DNA of 64,000 bases. Origin: an uncultured Bacteroidales bacterium. GTDB taxonomy: Bacteria; Bacteroidota; Bacteroidia; Bacteroidales; UBA932. Under the pieces are notes generated by a model. That model worked only from the letters and a program-made list of their open reading frames with translations. It was not told the DNA's origin and ran no database searches. Both the position numbers and the translations under genes were made by a program. How positions within the stretch are numbered: position 1 is the stretch's first letter; each line of letters opens with the position of its first letter. Positions 44,397 to 53,185 of this stretch are shown piece by piece. The DNA lies in the NCBI GenBank assembly GCA_944323825.1, contig CALUTY010000007.1:121900-185899 (forward strand), in the 5' to 3' direction.

Positions 44397-45401
44397 ATGG
44401 AGAAAAATATAGACCTTTTTCTGGAAATGCTGAACATTGATTCCACTTCTTCAAAGGAGCGGACTCTTTCTGAATTTCTGAAAAAGAGACTTCCAGACGG
44501 GCGATGCAGGACTGAAAGCTTTGAAGTGGGAGACGGGACGGAGAATCTCCTCTTTTCGTGGGGAGATCCTGAGGTGTTTTTCTGTACGCATCTGGACACG
44601 GTCCCGCCGTATATCCCGCCGGTACTTGAAGACGGGGTGATGAGAGGACGCGGCAGCTGCGATGCGAAAGGACAGATATTTTCAATGTACATGGCCTGTC
44701 TGGAACTTGCCGATGCCGGATATGACGGGTTCGGGCTGCTCCTGCTCGCAGGGGAGGAAACAGGTTCGTTCGGGGCGAAAAGTTTCAGGAATGTGCATCC
44801 CGGCGGGAAATATGTCATTGTCGGTGAGCCTACTGACAACCGCATGGCCTCCGCGAGCAAGGGAACGAAGTCCTTTGAAGTGACCGTTACCGGCAAAAGC
44901 TGCCATTCCGGCTATCCTGAATATGGGCTGAGTGCGGTGGAGCTGTTCGTGGACTTTGTCAACAGGTTGAGGCTTGTGGAGTTCCCTGCAGATCCGGAGC
45001 TCGGTGCCACCACATGGAATATAGGCAGGCTTGAAAGCTCCAACCCTCAGAATGTGCTCAGCAGCCGTCTTTCATTCCGCCTCTATTTCAGGACCACATT
45101 TGCCACTGACGGTATGGTGGGGGAGGTGATGGACAGCTTCCGCAGCAGTTTTGTCGACATCGTTCCGTTCGGAGGGGACACTCCGTCCAGATATCTGACC
45201 TTGAACGGGTTTGAAACGACGGTAGTGGCTTTTGGCAGTGATGCCCCGCAACTTTCAAACTTTGAAAACAGGATTCTGTGCGGTCCGGGCTCGATACTTG
45301 TAGCGCATACACCTTCCGAACATGTGTTCATGGAGGACATCAGCAAGGCTGTTGAGAATTATGTCAGGATGTACCGTATGCTGAAAAGCAGGAAATATTG
45401 A
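44397..45401 (+). CDS. M20-family peptidase, probable succinyl-diaminopimelate desuccinylase (DapE role)
   Basis: A 334-residue zinc amidohydrolase. Metal-site motifs are visible: FFCTHLDTVPPYIPP (His and Asp), GRGSCDAKGQIFSMY, the catalytic LLLLAGEETGSFG, VIVGEPTDN, and the late His in LVAHTPSEHVFMED. The lid dimerisation domain (SFEVTVTGKSCHSGYPE) sits between. M20 peptidases of this size deacylate N-acyl amino acids such as N-acetylornithine, N-acetyl-citrulline or N-succinyl-DAP. Because the next genes are lysC, dapB, dapA, dapD, an aminotransferase and dapF, and DapD makes the N-succinyl intermediate, the missing desuccinylase is the best guess. It is shorter than E. coli DapE (about 375), so an N-acetylornithine deacetylase remains possible. 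It leads the operon, 31 bases before lysC. Confidence 0.75.
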   Translation: MEKNIDLFLEMLNIDSTSSKERTLSEFLKKRLPDGRCRTESFEVGDGTENLLFSWGDPEVFFCTHLDTVPPYIPPVLEDGVMRGRGSCDAKGQIFSMYMACLELADAGYDGFGLLLLAGEETGSFGAKSFRNVHPGGKYVIVGEPTDNRMASASKGTKSFEVTVTGKSCHSGYPEYGLSAVELFVDFVNRLRLVEFPADPELGATTWNIGRLESSNPQNVLSSRLSFRLYFRTTFATDGMVGEVMDSFRSSFVDIVPFGGDTPSRYLTLNGFETTVVAFGSDAPQLSNFENRILCGPGSILVAHTPSEHVFMEDISKAVENYVRMYRMLKSRKY

Positions 45402-45432
45402 TTGGTAATAAATTATATTTATCGGACAGGTT

Positions 45433-46788
45433 ATGATAGTAATGAAATTCGGCGGCACCTCTGTCGCGAATTACGAGGCGATTACCCGCATGATATCGAT
45501 TGTGCGCGGGAAATTGGATGAAAAACCGGTGGTGGTCGTGTCGGCTCTTTCCAAGGTGACGGACCTTCTCTATAAGATTTCTGACCAAGCTGCTCTCCGC
45601 AACAAGGCAGAGGCCGACAGGCTTCTGAAACAGCTCCGTGAGCGTCATATCGGACTTGCAAAGGAACTGATGCCGGACAATGCGGAGCTTTGCGCCCAGG
45701 CCTGTGACAAGGTGAACAGGATCTGCGACAAGCTTGATTCATTTGTTGCGGCAGTCTGTGCAGTGGGCGAGCTTTCTGCAAGGAGCAAGGCCATCATCAT
45801 TGCCAACGGGGAATACCTTTCCTCCAACATCATCTGCTGTGCCATGAATGCAGGCGGAATCCGCACAGGATATATGGATGCCCGCACCATGATCATCACA
45901 GATGCTGATTATCTCAAAGGCGAGCCGGACATGAATGCCATAGCCGAAAAGGTGCCTGGCATAGTGTCCGAAGCATACAGGGACAACGATGCCGTCATCA
46001 CCCAGGGCTTTGTTTCAGCGACTGCCGACGGCGAGCCGACTGTCCTCGGACGCGGCGGTTCCGACTACTCCGCCTCCCTAATCGGCATGGCGGTGGATGC
46101 CACACGCATAGAAATCTGGACAGATGTGGACGGAGTGCGCACAGCCGACCCGCGCAGGGTGCAGAACACAAGATGCCTTGACAAGATATCGTTTGAAGAG
46201 GCAGCCGAGATGGCACATTTCGGTGCCAAAGTATTGCATCCGCTCACAATCGAGCCTGCAGTGAAGAAGAACATCCCGATCTATGTGCTCAATTCCATGA
46301 ATTCTTCAGGGGAGGGAACAGCGATTCTCCAGAGCACCTTCATTGAGGACGGTGTCAAGTCGGTGTCCTGCAAGGAGAACATCCATGTCATCAACATCTT
46401 CTCCACGAAGATGATCAACACTTCCGGCTTCCTCACCAAGGTGTTCGAGATTTTCAGCGAGAACAAGGTGTCCGTAGACCTCATAAGCACTTCCGAGGCC
46501 AACATATCAGTCACTGTGGACTCATCGCAGAACATAGATGCGGTGGTCGGCAAGCTTTCCGCATTCGCTGATGTCTATGTCGACTCCGACAAGTCGCAGG
46601 TGTCTGTCATCGGCAAGAACATAATCAATCTCAAAGGGCTTCTGGAGCAGACATTTGCGCCTGTGAGGGACTGCAAGATATACATGATTTCCCAGGGTGC
46701 CTCGTATGTGAACATAAGTTTCGTAGTGGACAGGACAGTGCTCAATGATGTCGTCCAGCAGATTCACAAATATCTTTTTGAAAAATGA
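45433..46788 (+). CDS. lysC: Aspartate kinase, monofunctional, with C-terminal ACT domains
   Basis: A 451-residue kinase that phosphorylates aspartate, the entry to lysine and the other aspartate-family amino acids. Kinase signatures are MIVMKFGGTSVANYEAITR, GFVSATADGEPTVLGRGGSDYSASL and EIWTDVDGVRTADPR. ACT domains occupy about residues 305-451 (INIFSTKMINTSGFLTKVFEIFSENKVSVDLIS). Its place between the DapE-like gene and dapB suggests it is the lysine-sensitive isozyme, while the fused ThrA at 9.1 kb serves the homoserine branch. The stop overlaps the dapB start by four bases, a sign of translational coupling. Confidence 0.95.
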   Translation: MIVMKFGGTSVANYEAITRMISIVRGKLDEKPVVVVSALSKVTDLLYKISDQAALRNKAEADRLLKQLRERHIGLAKELMPDNAELCAQACDKVNRICDKLDSFVAAVCAVGELSARSKAIIIANGEYLSSNIICCAMNAGGIRTGYMDARTMIITDADYLKGEPDMNAIAEKVPGIVSEAYRDNDAVITQGFVSATADGEPTVLGRGGSDYSASLIGMAVDATRIEIWTDVDGVRTADPRRVQNTRCLDKISFEEAAEMAHFGAKVLHPLTIEPAVKKNIPIYVLNSMNSSGEGTAILQSTFIEDGVKSVSCKENIHVINIFSTKMINTSGFLTKVFEIFSENKVSVDLISTSEANISVTVDSSQNIDAVVGKLSAFADVYVDSDKSQVSVIGKNIINLKGLLEQTFAPVRDCKIYMISQGASYVNISFVVDRTVLNDVVQQIHKYLFEK

Positions 46789-47462
46789 AGGTCGTAATAA
46801 GCGGTTACGGAAAAATGGGGAGGATGGTCGAGAAGATCCTTTCCGCAAAGAATATTGAATGCGCCGGCAAGAGCGAGAACATACAGGAGTTTGACAAGGC
46901 TGTCGCGAAAGAGTCCGTCTGCATAGACTTTACTGTTCCCGAAGCGTTCAGGGCCAATTACAGGTTCCTGGCGGAGAATTTCAAGGCTGTCGTGGTCGGC
47001 ACCACAGGCTGGGGCGACATTAAGGATGAGGTTGTCTCATATTTTGAAAAATGCGGCACGCCGATGATATATGCCTCCAATTTTTCCGTGGGGGTCAATG
47101 TTTTCTTCGCCGTCACGGACTATATTTCATCGATGCTCGGAAAGGCCGGAGGCTACAGCCCGTACATACTTGAAATGCACCATTGCCACAAACTTGATGC
47201 TCCGAGCGGCACAGCCAAGAGCCTGGAAGCCATCGTGGATGCCAATATGGGTGTCAAGTCAGATGTCGAGGCGGTGCGTTGCGGAGAGATACCGGGAATA
47301 CATACCGTCGGATTCGAAGGAAATGTGGACCGGATCACGCTGAAGCACGAGGCATTTTCCCGGGAAGGATTCGCCGAGGGTGCGGTGCGTGCGGCCTTGA
47401 TGACGGAAAGGCTTACCGGAGTTCACGAATTCAAGGAACTGCTTTTTGCAGACTTATTATAA
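46785..47462 (+). CDS. dapB: 4-hydroxy-tetrahydrodipicolinate reductase
   Basis: A 225-residue NAD(P)H enzyme, the second committed step of DAP synthesis. The Rossmann start MKVVISGYGKMGRMVEKIL, VVVGTTGWGD, YASNFSVGVNVFF, and the signature EMHHCHKLDAPSGTAK (catalytic His and Lys) are all present. It is shorter than the about 270-residue E. coli enzyme because of trimmed loops in the N-terminal half (NIQEFDKAVAKESVCIDFT directly after the first helix), a known shape in several lineages. Its ATG overlaps the lysC stop (ATGA) and dapA follows after 12 bases. Confidence 0.94.
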   Translation: MKVVISGYGKMGRMVEKILSAKNIECAGKSENIQEFDKAVAKESVCIDFTVPEAFRANYRFLAENFKAVVVGTTGWGDIKDEVVSYFEKCGTPMIYASNFSVGVNVFFAVTDYISSMLGKAGGYSPYILEMHHCHKLDAPSGTAKSLEAIVDANMGVKSDVEAVRCGEIPGIHTVGFEGNVDRITLKHEAFSREGFAEGAVRAALMTERLTGVHEFKELLFADLL

Positions 47463-47474
47463 TAATTGGATTAT

Positions 47475-48356
47475 ATGAAAGAATTGTCTTTGTCGGGCTG
47501 CGGCACTGCGCTTGTGACCCCTTTCAGGAACGGTGAAGTGGACTATGACGCATTTGCCCGTCTGCTTGACCGGCAGATTGAGGCAGGAATACATTTTCTC
47601 GTGCCTCTCGGAACGACTGGCGAGACTCCTTGTCTGGATGAGGAGGAAAGGATAAGGATACTTGAACTGTCCAAGGAAAAATGCGCCGGCAGGCCGGTGA
47701 TTGTGGGCGGGGGTACCAATTCCCTTACGCAGACAGTCAAGAGCATGAAGGTGCTGGAGCCATATGGTCCAGATGCCTTTCTCATCGTTGTGCCTTACTA
47801 CAACAAGCCTACTCAGGACGGCATCTATGAATATTTCAAGGCCGTGGCAGACTCGACAGACAAGCCGATAGTCATGTACAATGTCCCTTCAAGGACAGGG
47901 GCCAACATGACGGCAGAAACTGCTCTCCGTCTGGCGGAGATTGAAAATATTGTGGCAGTCAAGGAAGCCTCAGGCAATTATGCCCAGATATCCGAAATAA
48001 TAGGACATGCTCCGGAAGGCTTTTCCGTGCTCAGCGGAAATGACGACGAGACGCTTTCGCTCATGGCCACCGGGGCTGCGGGCATCGTGAGCGTTGCCTC
48101 CAACATAGCTCCGCGCATGATGGTCGAGCTGGCCGAAGCCATGCTTGCCAATGACATTGTAAAGGCCCGTGGACTGCATCACAGGCTGATGCCTCTGTTC
48201 CGTAACTGCTTCATCGAAAGCAACCCTGTGCCGGTGAAGGCAGGTCTTGCCGCAATGGGCCTTCTTGAAGAGGAATTCAGGCTTCCGCTTGTCCCTGGCA
48301 CCAGAAAGACATACGACATCATGCGCCGCACCGTTGAAGACCTCGGCCTTATATAA
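47475..48356 (+). CDS. dapA: 4-hydroxy-tetrahydrodipicolinate synthase
   Basis: A 293-residue class I aldolase that condenses pyruvate with aspartate semialdehyde. It begins [20 protein letters not shown], has the [14 protein letters not shown] substrate loop, the tyrosines of [12 protein letters not shown], and the Schiff-base Lys163 in [11 protein letters not shown]. The ATG at 47475 (MKELSLSG) is the natural start; an in-frame TTG nine bases earlier is unlikely. It sits tightly between dapB (12 bases) and dapD (11 bases). The aspartate semialdehyde it needs comes from asd at 12.9 kb. Confidence 0.95.
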   Translation: MKELSLSGCGTALVTPFRNGEVDYDAFARLLDRQIEAGIHFLVPLGTTGETPCLDEEERIRILELSKEKCAGRPVIVGGGTNSLTQTVKSMKVLEPYGPDAFLIVVPYYNKPTQDGIYEYFKAVADSTDKPIVMYNVPSRTGANMTAETALRLAEIENIVAVKEASGNYAQISEIIGHAPEGFSVLSGNDDETLSLMATGAAGIVSVASNIAPRMMVELAEAMLANDIVKARGLHHRLMPLFRNCFIESNPVPVKAGLAAMGLLEEEFRLPLVPGTRKTYDIMRRTVEDLGLI

Positions 48357-48367
48357 AAGGAAATTTT

Positions 48368-49144
48368 ATGGAAAAGGAATTGGAAAGATTTTATGAAGTG
48401 TGCCGCGACCTTGAAAGCGGCAGGGTCCGTGTGGCCGAGAAGGTTGACGGGGAATGGAAAGTGAATCCGTGGGTCAAGGAAGTGATTCTTTCGGGCTTCC
48501 GTTATGGCCGTCTGACAGACATGTCCCAGGGCGCCTTCCCGTTTTTTGACAAGGATACAATACCGGTCCGCAGCTTCACCAGGGAGGACGGTGTCCGCAT
48601 CGTCCCGGGCGGCTCTGCAGTCCGCAGGGGCGCCTATCTTGCCCCGTCCGTGATAATGATGCCTCCAGCATATGTGAATATCGGCGCATATGTGGATGCC
48701 GACACGATGATAGACTCCCATGCTCTCGTGGGGTCATGTGCCCAGGTCGGCAGGCATGTGCATCTTTCCGCTGCTTCACAGCTCGGCGGTGTCCTGGAGC
48801 CGGTCGGTGCCCTGCCGGTGATCATTGAGGACAATGTGTTCATAGGCGGCAACTGCGGCATTTACGAAGGGACCATCGTCCGTGAGAATGCGGTGATAGG
48901 GACAGGCGTGATAATAAACTCATCCACGGCCATCTTCGATGCCACTACAGGAGAATACATCAGGGCCAATGAGAACGGGCAGATGATCGTTCCTGCCGGA
49001 GCCGTCGTCGTGGCCGGAAGCCGCCCTGTGACAAAAGGCCCCGGAGTGGACAAAGGCATCCATCTCTACACACCGGTGATTGTCAAATACCGTGACGGCA
49101 AGACCGATGCTTCCGTGACTTTGGAAAACCTTCTCAGGGACTGA
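48368..49144 (+). CDS. dapD: Tetrahydrodipicolinate N-succinyltransferase
   Basis: A 258-residue left-handed beta-helix acyltransferase using succinyl-CoA. The N-terminal helical part ([36 protein letters not shown]) is as in DapD, and hexapeptide repeats run from about residue 85 ([77 protein letters not shown]). The match is to DapD rather than to the shorter acetyltransferase DapH, so the operon uses the succinylase branch, not the one-step DapL or acetylase branches. A 230-base structured repeat separates it from the following aminotransferase gene. Confidence 0.93.
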   Translation: MEKELERFYEVCRDLESGRVRVAEKVDGEWKVNPWVKEVILSGFRYGRLTDMSQGAFPFFDKDTIPVRSFTREDGVRIVPGGSAVRRGAYLAPSVIMMPPAYVNIGAYVDADTMIDSHALVGSCAQVGRHVHLSAASQLGGVLEPVGALPVIIEDNVFIGGNCGIYEGTIVRENAVIGTGVIINSSTAIFDATTGEYIRANENGQMIVPAGAVVVAGSRPVTKGPGVDKGIHLYTPVIVKYRDGKTDASVTLENLLRD

Positions 49145-49198
49145 TTTAATGTAATGTCCGATGGAATTATCGGACAACCTACTAAAGAAGCAGGACTT

Positions 49199-49367
49199 GT
49201 CCTGCGACAGTCCTCCCGGAGAGGGAGGAAAAAGGAGGGTGACGCCCCTTGACAAGGGGCTGTCGCGAAGCGACTGGGGATTAAGACAGACGGATTTCGA
49301 AGAAATCCATAACGACAGTTCGACGAATTCCCTGGGCGCGAGTATAATGAATTCGTCGAACTGACGT
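49199..49367 (+). repeat. Structured intergenic repeat, copy A (upstream of the aminotransferase)
   Basis: The block contains a chain of short hairpins: CCTCCC/GGGAGG, GCCCCTT/AAGGGGC, GTCGC/GCGAC and GGATTTC/GAAATCC. A perfect 15-bp inverted repeat, CAGTTCGACGAATTC (49316-49330) and GAATTCGTCGAACTG (49349-49363), closes it. The segment 49235-49365 matches 50640-50770 at about 115 of 131 positions by hand count. Just before it, TGTCCGAT/ATCGGACA (49155-49176) forms another hairpin. No coding potential is seen. It could be a MITE or REP-like element. Confidence 0.75.
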
Positions 49368-49374
49368 TATTTTT

Positions 49375-50559
49375 ATGAAATACGGAAATTTATTTTCTGA
49401 GGATACATATTCATTTTTCCGCTCTCCGGTGAGGGACATCTTCAAGAAGGTGGACCTCAATGCCATCCATTCATTTGCCGGAGGCTATCCTTCCTCCGAG
49501 ACATTCCCGCTCGATACTTTCAAGTCCACGATGTGCGCGGTGATAGACAAGTACGGCGGCAAGGCCTTCCAATACGGAGCGACACAAGGTGTCACCGAAC
49601 TTCGGGAGGTACTTTCGCACAGGTACGGAGTGCCGATGGAGCGCATACAGATCACATCGTCATCTCAGCAGGGCATAGATGTCTGTACGAGGATTCTTGC
49701 CGACCCGGGGGATGTGATCCTCACTTCCAACCCTTCCTATCTCGGCGCCCTCCAGTCTTTCCGTTCCTACCGTGCAGATGTCCGCGGGGTTGCACACGAG
49801 GATGACCCGGACCGTTTCCGTGCCGCATACGAGGCCGCCATCGGAAAGGCCCTTTCGGAAGGCAGGAAGATAAAGTTCCTCTATATGATTCCGGACTTCC
49901 AGAATCCTTCAGGAGAAACCCTTTCTATCAAGGAAAGGGAGATTCTGGTGGAGCTTGCTGAAAAATACGGTTTCCTCATCGTTGAGGACAGTCCTTACAG
50001 GGAATTGAGATACAGCGGCGAGCCCGTCCCGACCATATATTCCCTTGCTCCGGACACTGTGCTGCACCTGGGGTCCTTCTCAAAGATATTCGCTCCGGGA
50101 TTCAGGCTCGGGTGGATATTCGGACATCCGGATGTGCTTGACAAGATATATGTGTGCAAGCAGTCGCTCGACCTCTGTCCTCCGGTTTTCGACCAGTATG
50201 TCGCTGCGGAGTTCATGGGATCCGGCAGCCTTGATGCCAATCTTCTCAAAAGCATTGACCTGTACAGGAGCAAACGCGATCTGATGCTTTCGCTTCTTGA
50301 AGAATATATGCCTGAAAATGTGACATGGACCCGTCCGGACGGAGGACTTTTCCTCTTCCTCACTATGCCGGAGCATTTTGATTCGGTGTCATTTTATGAC
50401 ACTGCACTGAGCAACGGCGTGGCATATGTTGCAGGTTCATTTTTCCGCACCGATGGAGGCGGCCGCAATACCATGAGGCTCAATTTTTCCTTCATGACGC
50501 CTGAGCGCATCAGGGAAGGGATTATCCTGCTTGCCGACCTTTTAAGGAGCAGGATGTAA
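49375..50559 (+). CDS. Class I PLP aminotransferase, probable succinyl-DAP aminotransferase (DapC role)
   Basis: A 394-residue fold-type I aminotransferase of the LysN/2-aminoadipate transaminase-like group. Landmarks: INLNAIHSFAGGYPSSE-like start (VDLNAIHSFAGGYPSSETFP), YGATQGVTELREVL, TSSSQQGIDVCTRI, MIPDFQNPSGETLS, VEDSPYRELRYSGEPVPT and the PLP lysine Lys237 in LGSFSKIFAPGFRLGW. Related enzymes act on 2-aminoadipate, branched-chain or aromatic amino acids. Here the gene lies between dapD and dapF, exactly where the succinyl-DAP aminotransferase step is otherwise missing, so DapC is the most economical role. It is bracketed by two copies of a structured repeat, which may mean it was inserted into, or shuffled within, the operon. 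Confidence 0.8.
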   Translation: MKYGNLFSEDTYSFFRSPVRDIFKKVDLNAIHSFAGGYPSSETFPLDTFKSTMCAVIDKYGGKAFQYGATQGVTELREVLSHRYGVPMERIQITSSSQQGIDVCTRILADPGDVILTSNPSYLGALQSFRSYRADVRGVAHEDDPDRFRAAYEAAIGKALSEGRKIKFLYMIPDFQNPSGETLSIKEREILVELAEKYGFLIVEDSPYRELRYSGEPVPTIYSLAPDTVLHLGSFSKIFAPGFRLGWIFGHPDVLDKIYVCKQSLDLCPPVFDQYVAAEFMGSGSLDANLLKSIDLYRSKRDLMLSLLEEYMPENVTWTRPDGGLFLFLTMPEHFDSVSFYDTALSNGVAYVAGSFFRTDGGGRNTMRLNFSFMTPERIREGIILLADLLRSRM

Positions 50560-50571
50560 TCCTGTGAAAGT

Positions 50572-50772
50572 CCTCCCTGCGAGGGTCGTAAGCGTTTTAT
50601 GCGAATGTCCACCGGACATTCGCAAGCGAGCAGCAAAGGGAGGGTGACGCCCCTTGGAAAGGGGCTGTCGCGAAGCGACTGGGGTTTAAGACAGACGGAT
50701 TTCGAAGAAATCCTTAATGGCAGTTCGACGCATTCCCTGGAGCTGAGCATTATAAATTCGTCAAATTGACAT
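50572..50772 (+). repeat. Structured intergenic repeat, copy B (downstream of the aminotransferase)
   Basis: Same orientation and order of hairpins as copy A (for example GTCGC/GCGAC and GGATTTC/GAAATCC at 50698-50713). The closing inverted repeat has decayed (TTCGACGCATTC against AATTCGTCAAATTG). About 50 extra bases interrupt the first hairpin between 50585 and 50637; they contain a perfect 10-bp hairpin GCGAATGTCC-acc-GGACATTCGC (50601-50623). The element ends about 8 bases before the dapF ATG. Confidence 0.75.
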
Positions 50773-50779
50773 TAATAAT

Positions 50780-51607
50780 ATGGAATTCTATAAATATCAG
50801 GGTGCCGGGAATGACTTCCTCATAGCGGACAACAGATCCGGTGCCATCAGCCTTTCTCCGGAAGGGATCGGCCGTCTCTGTGACCGGCGCTATGGTGTCG
50901 GGGCAGACGGCCTGATGCTTCTTGAAGACAGTCCGGAGCATGACTTCAAGATGGTTTATTTCAACTCCGACGGCTCCGGAGGCATGATGTGCGGCAACGG
51001 CGGACGCTGCATGGTGGCTTTCGCCGCTGACATGGGCTGTTCCAGCTTTGACTTCGAGGCGGCTGACGGGCCTCATTCTGCGCAGATACTTTCGGCTTCG
51101 GGCCATGAGAAGACTGTCCGACTGAAAATGAAGGATGTGTCCGGAATCAGGATGATTGACGGCAATTCCTATTTTCTTGACACCGGAACAAGGCATTATG
51201 TGCGCTTTGTCCCGGATGTTGCAGAGTGTGATGTGGTAGGTGAGGGCCGGAGGATAAGGAATCTTCCTGAATTTGCCCCGGTCGGGACCAATGTCAATTT
51301 TGTTTCTGTCATGCCGGGCGGACATTCTGAAAGTTTCCGCTCCATAATGGTGAGGACATACGAAAAGGGCGTGGAAGACGAGACCTTTGCCTGCGGCACT
51401 GGCATCACGGCTGCTGCAATCGCTTCGTTCTGTCATAGTTATGAAGGCCACAAGCCGGAAGACATCATCAGGTACGAAGTGTTTGCCAAGAAGGACAGGC
51501 TTGCTGTCGATTTTGTCCCGTCCCTGTCCGGCAACGAGGAGAACTGCCGCTTCACTGATGTCTGGCTCACGGGACCTGCCGTATATGTTGCAAAGATAAT
51601 TGTCTGA
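50780..51607 (+). CDS. dapF: Diaminopimelate epimerase
   Basis: A 275-residue cofactor-independent epimerase that converts LL-DAP to meso-DAP for lysine and peptidoglycan. The N-terminal motif YKYQGAGNDFLIADNRSG, the first catalytic cysteine Cys71 in GGMMCGNGGRCM, and the second, Cys205 in DETFACGTGITAAA, are all intact. TNVNFVSVMPG also fits. It is the last gene of the lysine cluster; the structured repeat copy B lies directly in front of it and may influence its expression. It is followed by a separate promoter for a lipoprotein gene. Confidence 0.95.
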   Translation: MEFYKYQGAGNDFLIADNRSGAISLSPEGIGRLCDRRYGVGADGLMLLEDSPEHDFKMVYFNSDGSGGMMCGNGGRCMVAFAADMGCSSFDFEAADGPHSAQILSASGHEKTVRLKMKDVSGIRMIDGNSYFLDTGTRHYVRFVPDVAECDVVGEGRRIRNLPEFAPVGTNVNFVSVMPGGHSESFRSIMVRTYEKGVEDETFACGTGITAAAIASFCHSYEGHKPEDIIRYEVFAKKDRLAVDFVPSLSGNEENCRFTDVWLTGPAVYVAKIIV

Positions 51608-51686
51608 ATATTGAAATATTTTTCCCTTTTCATGCAATGTTTCATGCCGGTACGGATTTCATTATGCAGAATGATATGGAATAGTT

Positions 51687-51717
51687 TTCGTTGGAAGACG
51701 ATAAAATCTTATTTTTG
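51687..51717 (+). promoter_or_regulatory. Promoter of the DUF4465 lipoprotein gene
   Basis: TTCG (51687-51690), a 19-base spacer and TATTTTTG (51710-51717); leader of about 40 nucleotides. Confidence 0.55.
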
Positions 51718-51764
51718 CATTTGTTTTTACCGTTCCGGCCTTGCCGGACAATAAAAATTTATTT

Positions 51765-52610
51765 ATGAAGAAAATATTTCCTCTGATTGTGACTGCGATG
51801 TTTGCCGTCTCATGTTTCAATGATGTCGGATATGAAGCCAGCTATACTCTTTATTCGACATATGACGGGACGGAACAGGTGTTTACAGATCTTGCGCAAG
51901 GTAGTGCAGCGGCTGACTCCGCAGCAGCCGTGTCAGGATTTTCCTTTGGACCGATAGCCTATTATAATACCGTCAGCCAGGAGGGAAGCATGCCTCCGAA
52001 ACTTTCGGATGGCGGCTGGATCATATCGACGTCAAATTATCCAATTGATATTCTGTTGTCACATGTCAATTCCGGGAACAGCGGTGATGGCGGTGACGGC
52101 AGTGATACCGGTGACGGCGGGACAGTGTCTCCATCTGTTGACTGGCAAAGCAAGCTCACCGATTATTGCGTCAGCGACACGACTGATGCTGCAGGCGGGT
52201 CGAATGGTGTGTTCCTTGTCTACAATGGAAACGGAGCGACACCGGAGCATGATATGGAGTTCCTGCAGTCGACCATCGGTACATGCACCGTGTCTTCGTG
52301 TGCCATAAACACTACAGCGAAAGTGGCCAAGTATTTCAAGACAGAGGCTGTGCAGGGTGATTATTTCAAGGTCATTGTAACCGGCCATCTCAACGGAAAT
52401 TCAACCGGGAGTGTGGAATATTGTCTGGCAGATTACAGAAGCGGAAATCTCGACTCATTGAAGACTGAATGGAAGACTCTGAACCTGTCAAAACTGGGAA
52501 ATGTCCAGTATGTTGACTTTGACATTGAATCAGTAATGACAAATGCTTCCGAGGCTCTTAAATATTTCTGCATGGACAATTTTATTGCGTCCATTCATGT
52601 TAAACAGTAA
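51765..52610 (+). CDS. DUF4465-type lipoprotein
   Basis: A 281-residue exported protein with lipobox (FAVSC, Cys17), starting at ATG 51765. The body resembles the DUF4465 family of Bacteroidota surface proteins: an early FSFGPIAYYNTVSQEG, then FLVYNGNG, IGTCTVSSCAINTTAKVAKYFK, YFKVIVTGHLNG, a SVEYCLADYR segment and VQYVDFDIES near the end. A Gly/Asp-rich linker (SGDGGDGSDTGDGG) sits at about residues 105-120. The family is predicted to form a jelly-roll, possibly carbohydrate- or calcium-binding, but has no established role. It is a single gene with its own promoter. Confidence 0.72.
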   Translation: MKKIFPLIVTAMFAVSCFNDVGYEASYTLYSTYDGTEQVFTDLAQGSAAADSAAAVSGFSFGPIAYYNTVSQEGSMPPKLSDGGWIISTSNYPIDILLSHVNSGNSGDGGDGSDTGDGGTVSPSVDWQSKLTDYCVSDTTDAAGGSNGVFLVYNGNGATPEHDMEFLQSTIGTCTVSSCAINTTAKVAKYFKTEAVQGDYFKVIVTGHLNGNSTGSVEYCLADYRSGNLDSLKTEWKTLNLSKLGNVQYVDFDIESVMTNASEALKYFCMDNFIASIHVKQ

Positions 52611-52669
52611 TATTCTTAGTAAGAAACCGGATAAAATAAGAGGTATCAGATAAGTTTGTCCATATCAGG

Positions 52670-53185
52670 TCAGACAAGTCCGTCCGGAATGATCATCGTG
52701 AGGATCCTGTTGTCTTCGTCCACGGAGATGATGAGATCCTCATGCAGCGGTATCATGACTGTACCTGAGATTGTGCCGGCTTCGATGCACGGGTTGCCCG
52801 GTATGTCGAAAAAGTCTGATATTATGCCCACTTCATTGTGGTTTTCATCGAACAGAGTCCATCCTGTCAGGGTGGACAGGTCTGTTTCGTCGAATCTTTC
52901 TGGATTGTCGGCTTTCATGTAGATGCTTTTTCCTGCGGCTTCTTCTGCATCTGCCAAGGTAGTTATGTCCGTAAGATGTACAAGGGCCTTGTTGTTGCCC
53001 CTTCTTGTGAATGAGTCTATGAAAAAAGGAACCGGCAATCCATCGTAAAAGATGAACACCGGTTCTTCAAGGCCGATATCTTCGGGTGCGATGTCACGGA
53101 AGCCTATTACAAGCTCCCCATCGGTACCGTTGGATTTCAATACCTGGGCTATCTTCTGCAGATTATGTGTGTCTGCTTCGGACAT
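52670..53185 (-). CDS. rimM: 16S rRNA processing protein RimM
   Basis: A 171-residue ribosome maturation factor that binds S19 and assists folding of the 30S head. An N-terminal beta-barrel (IAQVLKSNGTDGELVIGFRD; PVPFFIDSFTRRGNNKALVHLTDI) is followed by a PRC-barrel domain (LTGWTLFDENHNEVGIISDFFDIPGNPCIEA; VMIPLHEDLIISVDEDNRILTMIIPDGL). Its ATG overlaps the rpsP stop by one base (TGATG), so translation is coupled, and the rpsP-rimM order is conserved in bacteria. The trmD and rplS genes that often follow are not here. Confidence 0.93.
   Translation of the reverse strand: MSEADTHNLQKIAQVLKSNGTDGELVIGFRDIAPEDIGLEEPVFIFYDGLPVPFFIDSFTRRGNNKALVHLTDITTLADAEEAAGKSIYMKADNPERFDETDLSTLTGWTLFDENHNEVGIISDFFDIPGNPCIEAGTISGTVMIPLHEDLIISVDEDNRILTMIIPDGLV

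Noticed and set aside
49235..50770. A composite transposon made by the two repeats
   Set aside because: No transposase, the repeats are direct rather than inverted at the ends and no target-site duplication is evident; a non-autonomous repeat is the safer reading.
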